The notes: generated by a model from the letters alone, not told the origin. 64,000 bases of DNA from Methanomassiliicoccales archaeon (GCA_026394395.1 JAPKYK010000003.1:200547-264546); one strand, 5' to 3'. Counted from the first letter of the stretch, positions 18,682 to 27,958 are shown. Numbers and translations: made by a program.

Positions 18682-19509
18682 ATGCTTTACGTGCGCATCA
18701 TCAAGGGCGGTTTCCGTTATCGTTTCAGGCTGGCCAATCTGACCCGGTGGCCTCTCCTGGGAAGGATGATGGACCGTGCGTTCTTCGAGGGCGATGACAT
18801 ATACGTGCTGCCCAAGGAGACCACCGGCAGAATGGTGGACATCTCCCTGGACCTTCCCGACCAAGTCCGTGAGGACGCCATGGTCCCTTCCGAGGTCGTG
18901 CGCCACTTCGTGGAGGGCTCCCGCTACCATTTCCTCATGAACTACTGCATATGCCGCACCTCGGCTCACTGCCAGGACTATCCGTGAGAGTTGGGCTGCC
19001 TGTTCCTGGGGAAAGTTGTTCTAAAGATAGACCCCCAGCTGGGCCGTCTGGTCAGCAAGGAGGAGGCGCTGGCACATCTGGACCACTGCCAGGAGGCCGG
19101 GCTGGTCCACCTCATCGGGCGGAACAAGATAGACAGCGTGTGGACCTCCGCCACCCCGAAGGAGGACCTCATGACCATCTGCAACTGCTGCCCCTGTTGC
19201 TGCCTGTGGAAGATGCTCCCCCAGCTGGACCTTGGAATATCCAGCAAGATAAGGCGCTTGCCCGGGGTGCACCTCACCGTCGACCCTGAGAAGTGCGTGG
19301 GCTGCGGCAAGTGCGTCGAAGGCTGTTACGTCAAGGCCGTCACTCTCGTAGGTGGTAAGGCGGTAATCAATCAGGACGTGTGCAAGGGCTGCGCCCGCTG
19401 CGCGCACGGTTGCTCGGAGAAGGCCATAACGCTGCACCTGGAAGACCTGGACTTCATCGCCCACGCCGTAGAGTCTTTGACCCCACTGGTGGACGTGAGC
19501 AAGGAATGA
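18682..19509 (+). pseudogene. Ferredoxin-domain Fe-S protein interrupted by an in-frame TGA
   Basis: Reading through one TGA (18985-18987) gives a 275-residue protein in a single frame. The part before it has a conserved-looking LMNYCICRTSAHCQDYP. The part after it continues at once with ELGCLFLGKVV, a block that I recognise from archaeal Fe-S proteins as contiguous with the first. There follow NCCPCCCLWKML and two 4Fe-4S motifs, CVGCGKCVEGC and CKGCARCAHGC. The only restart is a TTG at 18991 in the middle of the conserved block. Starts upstream at TTG 18667 (with AAAGGTGG at 18654-18661) or ATG 18682. Either a recent nonsense mutation, a sequencing error, or UGA read-through. Confidence 0.75.
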
Positions 19510-19612
19510 ATGTGGACGATACCAAGCGGTTAATTATCTCTTCAGTGAATGTTATTACATCAATGCGCTAACCTCGAGCGAGGCGAGCGGGCGGTCCGGA
19601 GGTGGATGACAT

Positions 19613-20125
19613 ATGGTCAAGAGCATCCCGTACGAGGTAGTCAGGCACCTGGGCGAGGCAGAGCTGAGACGCTACGACGAACTGGTCCTGGCCACGGTCT
19701 ACGATATGGAAGAGGACGAGTCCTTCCAGCTCCTGTTCAGGTACATCGGCGGGGAGAACGACGGTCAAGTGAAGCTGTCCATGACCACTCCGGTCGTTAC
19801 CCGTACAGGGGAGCCGGCGGACCCGGACTCCGAAGGGCACATGTCCTTCATCCTGCCCAGTGAGGTCAAGGTATCGCAAGCCCCGAAGCCCAGCGATCCG
19901 CGGGTGGTGCTGGAAACTAAGAAGGGCGGCATTTTCGCCATCATGCGCTTCCGAGGGAAGGCCGTCGGCGACGACGTGCAGAGGATGACCAATGAGCTGC
20001 TGGGCGAGCTAAAGGAAGCCAATTACGTGATGGACGGGCGGCCGTTCCTGCTCCGCTACAATTCACCTTTCACCCCGGGATTCTTGCGGCACAACGAGGT
20101 GGCTGTGCGGGTGGCGCAGAAGTAG
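19613..20125 (+). CDS. SOUL-family heme-binding-like protein
   Basis: A 170-residue SOUL/HBP domain protein: IPYEVVRHLGEAELRRYDE at the start, KLSMTTPVVT (the conserved M-T-x-P-V) near residue 55, and HMSFILPSEV, then VAVMRFRG-type FAIMRFRGKAVGDDV. Family members bind heme or porphyrins in plants, animals and some prokaryotes; the archaeal role is unknown. GGAGGTGG lies before the ATG. Confidence 0.87.
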   Translation: MVKSIPYEVVRHLGEAELRRYDELVLATVYDMEEDESFQLLFRYIGGENDGQVKLSMTTPVVTRTGEPADPDSEGHMSFILPSEVKVSQAPKPSDPRVVLETKKGGIFAIMRFRGKAVGDDVQRMTNELLGELKEANYVMDGRPFLLRYNSPFTPGFLRHNEVAVRVAQK

Positions 20126-20158
20126 CTGAAGAACTTCTGTCAAGGCCCCTTCGAGTGC

Positions 20159-20671
20159 TTACGTTTTCTTTGGTCGTGATATGAGGTCCACGGACATCTT
20201 TAGCTGCTCGGCCCTCTGCGAACCGATCATTACCTTTCTGCCATCCCTCAAATTGAACTTTACTCCACGCCTTTCGGACACATTGTAGGCCCGATCGGAC
20301 GCCGTCCCTTTGATCCCCCAGCCGCCGTAATCGGAGAGAGGATCGTAATCCATCGCCTGATAGGAGTCGATGTCCCGGGGGGATAGCATTCGGGCCCGGG
20401 GCATGAACGGCCAAAGCTTGATGTATACCGCGTCCGAGACCGTGATCGTCAGGTGCATATTGAACATTATCAGCGGAAACAGAATGCCGAAGCCGATGAA
20501 GAACACGAGCACGAACTCATCCGAGGCGGGGTTGTTGCCCCAGGGCTCGCCCATTACCAGCTGTGTCACCGCCGCCCACCAGGCCAGACCGCTGGCGAGC
20601 AGGATGATCAGAACGAACCACCAGGGGCGGTAATACTTCAACTCGCGGAAGCGGACAGCGGGAACGCTCAT
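20159..20671 (-). CDS. DUF6141-like two-helix membrane protein
   Basis: A 170-residue protein with two N-terminal membrane helices (about residues 17-38 and 50-72) and a cytosolic or external C-terminal domain. That domain carries YGGWGIKGTASDRAYNVSERRGVKF. The layout and the YGGWGI block fit the DUF6141/PH-like family of unknown function. Its 3' end converges with the SOUL gene. Confidence 0.65.
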   Translation of the reverse strand: MSVPAVRFRELKYYRPWWFVLIILLASGLAWWAAVTQLVMGEPWGNNPASDEFVLVFFIGFGILFPLIMFNMHLTITVSDAVYIKLWPFMPRARMLSPRDIDSYQAMDYDPLSDYGGWGIKGTASDRAYNVSERRGVKFNLRDGRKVMIGSQRAEQLKMSVDLISRPKKT

Positions 20672-20760
20672 GCGCAAACGTATCGGAGCCCTGAGTTTTT
20701 AATCCTCTGGTGGGGAGCAAGCCAAATAAACCCATCCATCCATATCATGCCGGGGTGGAC

Positions 20761-21153
20761 ATGGGCAGGAAGGTGGAGAGGACCGAGGAGGAATGGCGGA
20801 AGGAGCTGAGCGCGGAGGAGTACCGTGTGCTCCGCAACAAGGGAACGGAGGCCCCGTTCACCGGCAAATACTTCAAGAGCCACTATCAGGGCGCTTACGT
20901 GTGCACCGGCTGCGGCAAAGTGCTTTTCTTCTCCGATGACAAGTTCGACTCTGGATGCGGTTGGCCCAGCTTCATCAAGCCGGCGGAGGAAGTGGAGGAA
21001 AAGCGGGACCTGAGCCATGGCATGGCGCGCACCGAGGTGCTTTGCCCGGACTGCGGAGGGCACCTCGGGCATGTGTTCGACGACGGGCCGGCTCCCACCG
21101 GCCAAAGGTATTGTATAAATTCCGTTTCCATTAGGTTGAGACCGAGGGAGTGA
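20761..21153 (+). CDS. msrB: Peptide-methionine (R)-S-oxide reductase
   Basis: Repairs methionine-R-sulfoxide in proteins. The 130-residue protein has the two zinc CxxC pairs (CTGC near 47 and CPDC near 95), GWPSFIKPAE, the conserved GHVFDDGPAPTGQRYCINSVS containing the catalytic cysteine, and full family length. The ATG at 20761 is preferred over an in-frame start at 20710. It ends 4 bases before corA. Confidence 0.93.
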   Translation: MGRKVERTEEEWRKELSAEEYRVLRNKGTEAPFTGKYFKSHYQGAYVCTGCGKVLFFSDDKFDSGCGWPSFIKPAEEVEEKRDLSHGMARTEVLCPDCGGHLGHVFDDGPAPTGQRYCINSVSIRLRPRE

Positions 21154-21157
21154 TCTT

Positions 21158-22237
21158 ATGGAATCAGGGAAGACCAAGGCTAACACCCAACGAGCCACGA
21201 CCAAGGTGGGAATGCCCCCTGGCTCCCTGGTCTACATCGGAGAGACCGGCCCGGCGCCTACCACCGTATGCCTATTGGACTATACCGAGACCGACGTGCT
21301 GGAGAAGACCGGGGTCACCCTGGAGGAATGTCTGCCTCTGAGGGACAGCCCCAGCGTCACCTGGCTTAACTTCTCCGGTATGGCCAATGTGGACATGGTA
21401 AGACAGCTTGGTGAGGCCTTCGGTCTGCACCCTCTGGTCATGGAAGACATACTCCACATGGGACAGAGGCCGAAGCTGGAGATGTACGATAAGTACGTCT
21501 ATCTCGTGGTAAAAATGATCTACCGGAGAGAGAACGACAAAGAGGTCACCTACGAGCAGCTCTCCCTTGTCCTGGGCAAGAACTATGTCCTTTCCTTCCA
21601 GGAGCGGGAGGGCGATGTTTTCTGCGGATTGCGCGAGCGCGTCCGCAATAATAAGGGCCGCATCAGAAAATTAGGAGCCGACTACCTGGTATACTCCATG
21701 TTGGACTTGGTGGTGGACAATTACTTCCCGGCCTTGGAGAAGGTCGGGGACCTGGTGGAGGACATCGAGGAGAGGCTGTCCGATAACCCTGAGCCAGACA
21801 TACTGGGTGATATCTATCGATTGAAAAGGGAGGTGCTCTTCCTGCGCAAGTCCATCTGGCCCATTAGGGAGGTGGTGGCCGCCCTTATGAGACAGGACAC
21901 CGAGCTGGTTTCCCCGGGGACCAACACCTACCTGCGCGACGTCTACGACCACACCATCCAGGTGATGGATGTCGTGGAGACGTACACGGACATGCTGGCC
22001 GAGCTCCTTGACGTCTACATGTCCAGCGTCAGCAACCGCATGAACGAGATAATGAAGACGCTGACCATCATAGCCACCATATTCATCCCCCTGACCTTCA
22101 TCGTAGGTGTATTCGGAATGAACTTCGCGTTCATGCCAGAACTGACCAACGAACTGGCCTATCCGGCGGTGTTGATCGGCATGACCGGCGTATCGTTGCT
22201 GATGCTCTACTACTTCCGACGCAAGGGCTGGATGTGA
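21158..22237 (+). CDS. corA: CorA-family magnesium/cobalt channel
   Basis: A 359-residue divalent-metal channel subunit. The N-terminal cytosolic funnel domain has HPLVMEDILHMGQRPKLEMYD (near residue 88), and a long stalk helix runs to about 290. The two membrane helices are at the C terminus. The signature GMN is seen in VGVFGMNF near residue 327, and the C terminus ends with a basic RRKGWM. The next gene follows after 3 bases, so it is probably co-transcribed with the phosphate-transport pair. Confidence 0.92.
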   Translation: MESGKTKANTQRATTKVGMPPGSLVYIGETGPAPTTVCLLDYTETDVLEKTGVTLEECLPLRDSPSVTWLNFSGMANVDMVRQLGEAFGLHPLVMEDILHMGQRPKLEMYDKYVYLVVKMIYRRENDKEVTYEQLSLVLGKNYVLSFQEREGDVFCGLRERVRNNKGRIRKLGADYLVYSMLDLVVDNYFPALEKVGDLVEDIEERLSDNPEPDILGDIYRLKREVLFLRKSIWPIREVVAALMRQDTELVSPGTNTYLRDVYDHTIQVMDVVETYTDMLAELLDVYMSSVSNRMNEIMKTLTIIATIFIPLTFIVGVFGMNFAFMPELTNELAYPAVLIGMTGVSLLMLYYFRRKGWM

Positions 22238-22240
22238 AGG

Positions 22241-23278
22241 ATGGACATGGACGTACTATCGGTGCTGGCTGTCGCAGGGATCCTGCTATCTCTCTTCTTC
22301 GCTTTCACCAATGGTTACAACGACGCCGGGGCGGATGTGGCCACCATGGTCTCCTCCGGGGCGGCCTCGGTGAAGGGGGCGCTGCTCACTGCCTCCACCG
22401 CCAACTTCGTCGGCGCTCTGGTCGGGGGGAGCGCGGTGGCACTGACCTTGCAGGGCGTGCTGACCAACGATGTGGGGCAGGACGTGGCCCTGGCCATGTT
22501 CGCCGCCATCGTCGCCGCCAACGCCTGGAACCTGTTCACTTGGTATTACGGCATTCCGTCGTCGTCCACCCATGCTCTGATAGGCGGGCTGATAGGCGTC
22601 GGCCTGGCCTTCCATGGCCTGTCCGGGGTGAACTGGGGATGGGAGGAACTGCTGGGAGGGCACCTTACTGGAGTGACCAAGGTGCTGACCTTCCTTATAG
22701 CCTCGGTACTGCTTGGGTTCTGGGGAGGGTACATTCTGATGAAAGTAGCACAATTGGCCCTCCGTCGGGCCAAGGTCAGCGTCAACGCCGACCTGAAGCG
22801 GGCGCAGTGGATAACCACTGGCATGCAGACCTTCGCTCACGGGGCTAACGACGCCCAGAAGCAGATGGCTTTGATCGCCCTTCTTTTGATAGCGCTCGGA
22901 TCGTCCTCTAGCATGGATGTGCCGCTGTGGGTTCGGGTGGCCTGTGCCGCGGCCATCGCCCTGGGTACGCTGGGCGGCGGTTACCGCATAATGAGGACGG
23001 TGGGTCGGAAGATATTCAAGATCAGGCCGGTGCACGCCCTGGTGGCTCAAGCCAACTCGTCACTGACCGTGCTATTCTCCACGCTGCTGGGAGCGCCGGT
23101 GTCCTCCACCCAGGTGATCACCTCTGGCGTGATGGGCGTGGGCACGGCGGAGAACCGCAAGCTGGTGCATTGGCGGGTGGGGAAAGACCTGGTGGTCTCT
23201 TGGTTCCTGTCCATCCCGGTCACCATGGTCTTGGCAGCGATACTGGTAATAGCATTGAGGTCGCTCATGGGGTTGTAA
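22241..23278 (+). CDS. PiT-family inorganic phosphate transporter
   Basis: A 345-residue, about 10-helix phosphate permease driven by protons, sodium or metal-phosphate symport. The duplicated PiT signatures are visible: FTNGYNDAGADVATMV near residue 23 and FAHGANDAQKQMALIAL near 197; STHALIGGLIGV and SSTQVITSGVMGVG mark the repeated re-entrant parts. It is followed after 1 base by a DUF47 gene, the usual partner. Confidence 0.93.
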   Translation: MDMDVLSVLAVAGILLSLFFAFTNGYNDAGADVATMVSSGAASVKGALLTASTANFVGALVGGSAVALTLQGVLTNDVGQDVALAMFAAIVAANAWNLFTWYYGIPSSSTHALIGGLIGVGLAFHGLSGVNWGWEELLGGHLTGVTKVLTFLIASVLLGFWGGYILMKVAQLALRRAKVSVNADLKRAQWITTGMQTFAHGANDAQKQMALIALLLIALGSSSSMDVPLWVRVACAAAIALGTLGGGYRIMRTVGRKIFKIRPVHALVAQANSSLTVLFSTLLGAPVSSTQVITSGVMGVGTAENRKLVHWRVGKDLVVSWFLSIPVTMVLAAILVIALRSLMGL

Positions 23279-23279
23279 C

Positions 23280-23906
23280 ATGGAAGAGAAGAAAGGTCTG
23301 TTGGACGGTCTGTTCCCTCCGAAGTATGATTTCCACGCCATGCTGGTCTCCCAGGCGGATTCCACGGTCGAAGGCGTCGAGCTGTTGTTAGCGGCCTTGA
23401 GGGGGGAGAGGGAAAATCACTTGAGAGCGCTGGTGGAGCTGGACCACCGCACCGACCAGTTTAGGCACGACATGGAGCGCAAACTGGGGGAGGCCTTCTC
23501 TACGCCCTTCGACCGGCAGGACATATACAGCATGTCCCGGCAGTTGGAGGCGGTCATGAACTTCGCCCGGACTACGCTGGTGGAGATGGACGCCTTCGAC
23601 GTGGAACCGGACCGTTGCATGCTGGACATGGCCGAACACCTGTTAGTGGGTACGAGGGAGGTGACTGAGGCCATGAAGGTGCTCGGCAAGGGTTTGGATA
23701 GGACCGACCTGCTCATCAAGAAACTGCGGGCAGAGGAGGAGCTTCTGGAGGAGACGTACATCCTCGGCATGCGCGAGGTCTTCCTATTGCCAGATCACAT
23801 GATGGTGCTGAAGAAGCGGGAGATATACCATCACATAAAGGACGCCGGCAGGGCGATGAGCGCCACCGCCGACATACTGCACCGGGCGGCCTTTGGTATG
23901 GGTTAG
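23280..23906 (+). CDS. DUF47/PhoU-like phosphate transport accessory protein
   Basis: A 208-residue, all-helical protein of the DUF47 (TIGR00153) family. It begins with a leader typical of the family and has FDRQDIYSMSRQLEAVMNF near residue 78, which is the PhoU-like FDREDI pattern. Family members sit next to PiT genes and are thought to regulate phosphate uptake. Its 3' end overlaps that of the convergent EF-Tu-like gene by 4 bases. Confidence 0.9.
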   Translation: MEEKKGLLDGLFPPKYDFHAMLVSQADSTVEGVELLLAALRGERENHLRALVELDHRTDQFRHDMERKLGEAFSTPFDRQDIYSMSRQLEAVMNFARTTLVEMDAFDVEPDRCMLDMAEHLLVGTREVTEAMKVLGKGLDRTDLLIKKLRAEEELLEETYILGMREVFLLPDHMMVLKKREIYHHIKDAGRAMSATADILHRAAFGMG

Positions 23907-24877
23907 AGGTCGATGGTGCCCACGATGCGCAACTTCCCGCCCTCGAGATAATGGACGACGGCGCGCGATCCCTTGTAATGGATGAGCGGCTTTTCCAGCG
24001 TCAGCACGACCTGTGGTGCCTTAACGTCCCCGCTGACCGATTTCACCCGGCAGGGCAGGAACTGCATCCAATGTCCCAGGTGCAACACCATACCTTCCTT
24101 GATCGGCGATTGCCAGTACTTTACCAGGTTCAATTGGACGTTGATCTCTGAGGTGACGATCATGCCCGGGTCGTTGGTGAGCACGAAACCACGGTCCAGC
24201 TCCTCGGCCTCGATGTTCTTCAGGGCCAGGCCGACCCGGTCGCCCCGGTAGGCCACGTCGAAGTCGTCGTCGTGCTTCTGGATGGAGCGCACCAGCGCCG
24301 TCCGCTCCGTCGGCAGCACCTTGAGGTTGTCGTGCCTGTTCACGACGCCCTTGGCCACGTACCCCAATATGACGGTCCCGACCCCCTTCACGTTGAAGTG
24401 ATGGTCTATGGGCACGACGCCCAGCCCTTCGTTCACATATTGGACCTTGGCCGCCTCCTCCAGCAGGAACTCGCGGATGATGTTGGCGTCGTCGGGCATG
24501 TAGGTGTAGTTGGTCAGGACGGTGTCCTTGAGCAACGGGGCGATGCGGTCCGGGGTGAGGTAATCACGCAGGATGAAGACGCCGCGCTTGACCTTGGCGC
24601 AGTCCAGCATGAGCAACGTTTCGCCCAAAGAGGCGTCTATCTTGTCCACCACGACCAGCGCTATCTCGGCCAGGTTGACGCAGAAGTACAGCGAGTTGAT
24701 GCGCTCCGGGTACTTGGACGGTTCCAGGATGCTGACGGTATCATGACCCTTCTTCAGGTCGTAGATGGTGATGTCGCTGACGGTCCCCTTCTTCCCCAGC
24801 TCCTTGGCCAGTCCGAGGACGCCGACCGCCGCCACGTTGAGGTTTCCCATGAACGGGGTCAAGCCCTGAAGGGACAT
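23903..24877 (-). CDS. EF-Tu/SelB-like protein with degenerate GTPase domain
   Basis: A 324-residue protein built like an elongation factor: an N-terminal G-like domain (about 1-175) and EF-Tu domains 2 and 3 (HHFNVKGVGTVILGYVAKG near 184, DRGFVLTNDP near 248). The G domain has lost the GxxxxGKS/T loop; the region reads GVLGLAKELGKKGTVSD. No DxxG or NKxD is evident. Related proteins occur in methanogens and are sometimes called SelB-like. It probably binds RNA or protein without GTP hydrolysis. The start at 24877 is chosen; a longer frame would run into the divergent neighbour. Confidence 0.75.
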   Translation of the reverse strand: MSLQGLTPFMGNLNVAAVGVLGLAKELGKKGTVSDITIYDLKKGHDTVSILEPSKYPERINSLYFCVNLAEIALVVVDKIDASLGETLLMLDCAKVKRGVFILRDYLTPDRIAPLLKDTVLTNYTYMPDDANIIREFLLEEAAKVQYVNEGLGVVPIDHHFNVKGVGTVILGYVAKGVVNRHDNLKVLPTERTALVRSIQKHDDDFDVAYRGDRVGLALKNIEAEELDRGFVLTNDPGMIVTSEINVQLNLVKYWQSPIKEGMVLHLGHWMQFLPCRVKSVSGDVKAPQVVLTLEKPLIHYKGSRAVVHYLEGGKLRIVGTIDL

Positions 24878-24934
24878 TAGCCTTTCGCCGAGCCAATCGT
24901 TATCTATCCCCCTCCGCCATCTCCCATAGGGAGA

Positions 24935-26431
24935 ATGTTCGAGCACGTAGATCTGGACAAGCACTTGGACCAGGCTAGCTACGACAAGGTGGTCCCGGAG
25001 CTGAAGGACCGGCTGGGCGAACTGCAGCGGCAGGCCAGGGACGCGGGCATGCCCGTCATAGTGGTCTTCGAGGGCTGGGACACCGTGGGCCTTAGCGAGA
25101 TCGTAAACAAGTTCATCCTGCCCTTGGACCCCCGTGGCTTCCTGGTGCATCCCATATCTGCACCTAGTTCCGAGGAGCGCTCCCGACCTTTTCTATGGCG
25201 ATTCTTCGTGCGCATCCCCGCCCGTGGCCGGATAGCGGTCTTCGACCGCTCCTGGTACTTCCGTTCCTTGGCCAGGGCCATAGACCGCAAGGAGGACGAC
25301 GCCCGCCAGACCTGGCGCGAGATCGCGGAGTTCGAGGAGATGCTCTCCCGGGACGACTACCTCATAATGAAGTTCTTCCTGCATATCAGCAAGAAGGAGC
25401 ACAAGAAGCGCCTGGAGAAGTACCGCGAGTCCGAACTGAACCAGTGCGGCATAAGCGACGTGGAGCTGGATTTCTTCAAGAAGTACGAGAAGATGCTGCC
25501 GCTGATCGAGGAGATGATCGAGAGGACCGACCGGGAGCACGCCCCCTGGACCATCGTGGAGGCGGAGGATCCAAAGTTCGCCTCGGCCAAGATTCTCACC
25601 ACCTCGGTGCGCATGCTGGAGTACGGGCTATCAAAATTGGCCAGTAAGAACCAGATCCATATGGACAGCAACCCGCTCATCAAGAACGGACAGATGTTCA
25701 ATTCCTCGCGCGGCGGAGTGGATCTGCAGAAGAATCTTTCCCAGGCCGAGTACCGGGATAAGCTGAAGAAGCTGCAGGACCGGGTAGGGGAACTGCAGTG
25801 CGAACTTAACCGCCTTAAGTTCTCGACCATCGTGGTCTTCGAGGGCTGGGACGCGGCGGGGAAGGGCGGGGCCATTCAGCGCCTGACGGCCGAGCTTAAC
25901 CCCCGGGGCTACGAAGTGGTCCCGGTGGGCTCGCCGACCGTGGACGAGAAAGCTCACCATTACCTGTGGCGGTTCTATCAGAAGCTGCCCCCGGCCGGGC
26001 ACGTCCGCATCTTCGATCGCTCCTGGTACGGAAGGGTGCTGGTGGAACGGGTGGAGGGTTTCTGCTCCACCGAGGAGTGGAAGTGCGCCTACAAGGAGAT
26101 CAACCAGTTCGAGGAGATGCTGGTGAAGAACGGCACCGTTCTGGTGAAGATATGGATGGAGATCGACAAGGATACACAGATGCAGCGCTTCAAGGAGAGG
26201 GACGCCGACCCGCACAAGCAGTGGAAGATCACCGAGGAGGATTGGCGCAACCGGGACAAGTGGGACTTCTACGGACGGGCGATAGACGAGATGCTCTTCC
26301 GCACCAGCACCAACCAGGCCCCTTGGACCATCGTGGAGAGCAACGACAAGTACTACTCCAGAGTGAAAACGCTGCAGACCATAGTGGCGGCCATGGAGGC
26401 TCGGGTCCCGAAGGGAAAAGACTCCAAATGA
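24935..26431 (+). CDS. Tandem-domain PPK2, polyphosphate:AMP phosphotransferase type
   Basis: A 498-residue protein with two PPK2 domains, about 1-245 and 265-498. PPK2 enzymes move phosphate between polyphosphate and nucleotides; two-domain members usually phosphorylate AMP. The second domain has an intact Walker A (FEGWDAAGKGGAIQ) and RIFDRSWYGRVLVERV. The first has FEGWDTVGLSEIV, lacking the lysine, so it is probably inactive or regulatory. It diverges from the EF-Tu-like gene across 57 bases and lies near the phosphate-uptake genes. Confidence 0.9.
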   Translation: MFEHVDLDKHLDQASYDKVVPELKDRLGELQRQARDAGMPVIVVFEGWDTVGLSEIVNKFILPLDPRGFLVHPISAPSSEERSRPFLWRFFVRIPARGRIAVFDRSWYFRSLARAIDRKEDDARQTWREIAEFEEMLSRDDYLIMKFFLHISKKEHKKRLEKYRESELNQCGISDVELDFFKKYEKMLPLIEEMIERTDREHAPWTIVEAEDPKFASAKILTTSVRMLEYGLSKLASKNQIHMDSNPLIKNGQMFNSSRGGVDLQKNLSQAEYRDKLKKLQDRVGELQCELNRLKFSTIVVFEGWDAAGKGGAIQRLTAELNPRGYEVVPVGSPTVDEKAHHYLWRFYQKLPPAGHVRIFDRSWYGRVLVERVEGFCSTEEWKCAYKEINQFEEMLVKNGTVLVKIWMEIDKDTQMQRFKERDADPHKQWKITEEDWRNRDKWDFYGRAIDEMLFRTSTNQAPWTIVESNDKYYSRVKTLQTIVAAMEARVPKGKDSK

Positions 26432-26476
26432 TTAATATCCTCAGGGCTATGCCCTTGCAATTGACAAGTGATCCTG

Positions 26477-27901
26477 ATGACTAGTTTCCAAGATTTCGGC
26501 CTAAGGGATGAGATAATGAGGGCCGTCGAACGCATGGGGTTCGTCGAACCGACCCCGGTGCAGGAGCGTACCATCCCCCTTATCATGAAGGGGAGGGACG
26601 TCATAGCCCAGGCCCAGACGGGCACGGGCAAGACCGCGGCCTTCGGCATACCCATCCTTGAGTCCCTCACTAAAGGAGTCAAACCGTTCTCCCTCGTCAT
26701 CGTGCCCACCAGAGAGCTGGGGGCCCAGGTGGCCGACGAAATAAAGAAGCTTTCCTATTACATGGACGACGTGCGGGTGCTGTCGGTCTATGGCGGAAAG
26801 TCCATTGACGATCAGATCGATGTACTGCGCAAGGGCGTGGACATCGTCGTCGGCACCCCCGGCCGCATCATCGACCATCTGCACCGGGGGACGCTCAGCC
26901 TCAACGAGATCGAGGTCCTGGTGCTGGACGAGGCCGACCGCATGCTGGACATGGGGTTCATCGAGGACATCGATTACATCGTCTCCAAGGTCAAGACCCC
27001 GCGCCAGACCATGCTGTTCTCGGCCACCATCCCCGTCGGGGTGCGCGAGATAGCACAGAAGTACATGAACGACCCGGAGACGATAATGATTGGCGAAGAA
27101 CAACTAGTGCTGCCCACCACCAAACAGATCTACTTCAACATCGAGCGCAAGAACAAGATATGGGCGCTCTGCCGGGTGCTGGACGCCTACAAGCCCAAGG
27201 CCATGGTCTTTGTGCAGACCAAGGTGATGGTGGAAATAATTGCCAAGCATTTGGCGTCATACGGCTACCCCGTGAGCTCCCTGCATGGAGATCTTACGCA
27301 GGCCAAGAGGGAGAAGGTGCTGCAGGATTTCCGCGATGACAAGACTGCTGTGCTGATCGCCACGGACGTGGCCGCCCGCGGACTGGACATCGAGGGTGTC
27401 ACCCACGTCATCAATTATGATATACCGGAGGACCCGGAGATCTACGTGCACCGCATCGGTAGGACCGGGCGCGCTGGCAAGGAAGGCGTAGCTATCACCT
27501 TCATCACCTCAAAGGAGAACTACCTGCTGAAGAAGATCAACGAGTTAGGCGTTACGGAGATCACCCACGAGGAGGTTCCGGAGAGCGGTCGCAAGGACGT
27601 CATCCGCCGGGTCATGGACTTCGAGGACCAGGCGGACCTGTTCGGCATGGTGCTCTTTGCGGTCACCGCGGAAGGCGCGTCGGTGGAGCGCGGGGCGCTC
27701 CTGGATATGTTGGTGCGCAAGCTAAGGGTCCCGGAGCTCGGGGTGGGCAACATCAACGTGCTTCAGGACCGCACCGAGTTCGAGATCCACAAGGACTCGG
27801 CCAAGAAGGTGCTTATGGAGCTGAAGTCCCTGCGCCTGAACGACAAAAGGCTCAAGGTGGAGATCGTCCACCGCGAGCTGCCCCCGATATCCATGCAGTA
27901 G
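26477..27901 (+). CDS. DEAD-box RNA helicase with DbpA-like RNA-binding domain
   Basis: A 474-residue helicase with AQTGTGKT, PTRELG, TPGR, DEAD, SAT, TDVAARGLDIEG and HRIGRTGRAG. The last about 75 residues (LRVPELGVGNINVLQDRTEFEIHKDSA onward) look like the DbpA RRM that binds 23S rRNA hairpin 92 in bacteria. This suggests a ribosome-assembly role, although the target in archaea is unknown. A GTG at 26468 would add 3 residues. It differs from the helicase at 8368 in its C terminus. Confidence 0.9.
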   Translation: MTSFQDFGLRDEIMRAVERMGFVEPTPVQERTIPLIMKGRDVIAQAQTGTGKTAAFGIPILESLTKGVKPFSLVIVPTRELGAQVADEIKKLSYYMDDVRVLSVYGGKSIDDQIDVLRKGVDIVVGTPGRIIDHLHRGTLSLNEIEVLVLDEADRMLDMGFIEDIDYIVSKVKTPRQTMLFSATIPVGVREIAQKYMNDPETIMIGEEQLVLPTTKQIYFNIERKNKIWALCRVLDAYKPKAMVFVQTKVMVEIIAKHLASYGYPVSSLHGDLTQAKREKVLQDFRDDKTAVLIATDVAARGLDIEGVTHVINYDIPEDPEIYVHRIGRTGRAGKEGVAITFITSKENYLLKKINELGVTEITHEEVPESGRKDVIRRVMDFEDQADLFGMVLFAVTAEGASVERGALLDMLVRKLRVPELGVGNINVLQDRTEFEIHKDSAKKVLMELKSLRLNDKRLKVEIVHRELPPISMQ

Positions 27902-27958
27902 GCGGAAACCTCTTCCTTCGTTTCTAATCAGATAAAGTGATGGAAAGGGGTTTGCCGA

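Noticed and set aside
18985-18987. Selenocysteine codon
   Set aside because: No selenocysteine genes are visible in the window and no SECIS-like hairpin was noticed after the gene; a mutation is at least as likely, so recorded only as a possibility.
24878-25150. N-terminal extension of the EF-Tu-like gene
   Set aside because: The longer frame runs into the coding part of the divergent PPK2 gene and has no family resemblance; ATG at 24877 gives a family-like start.
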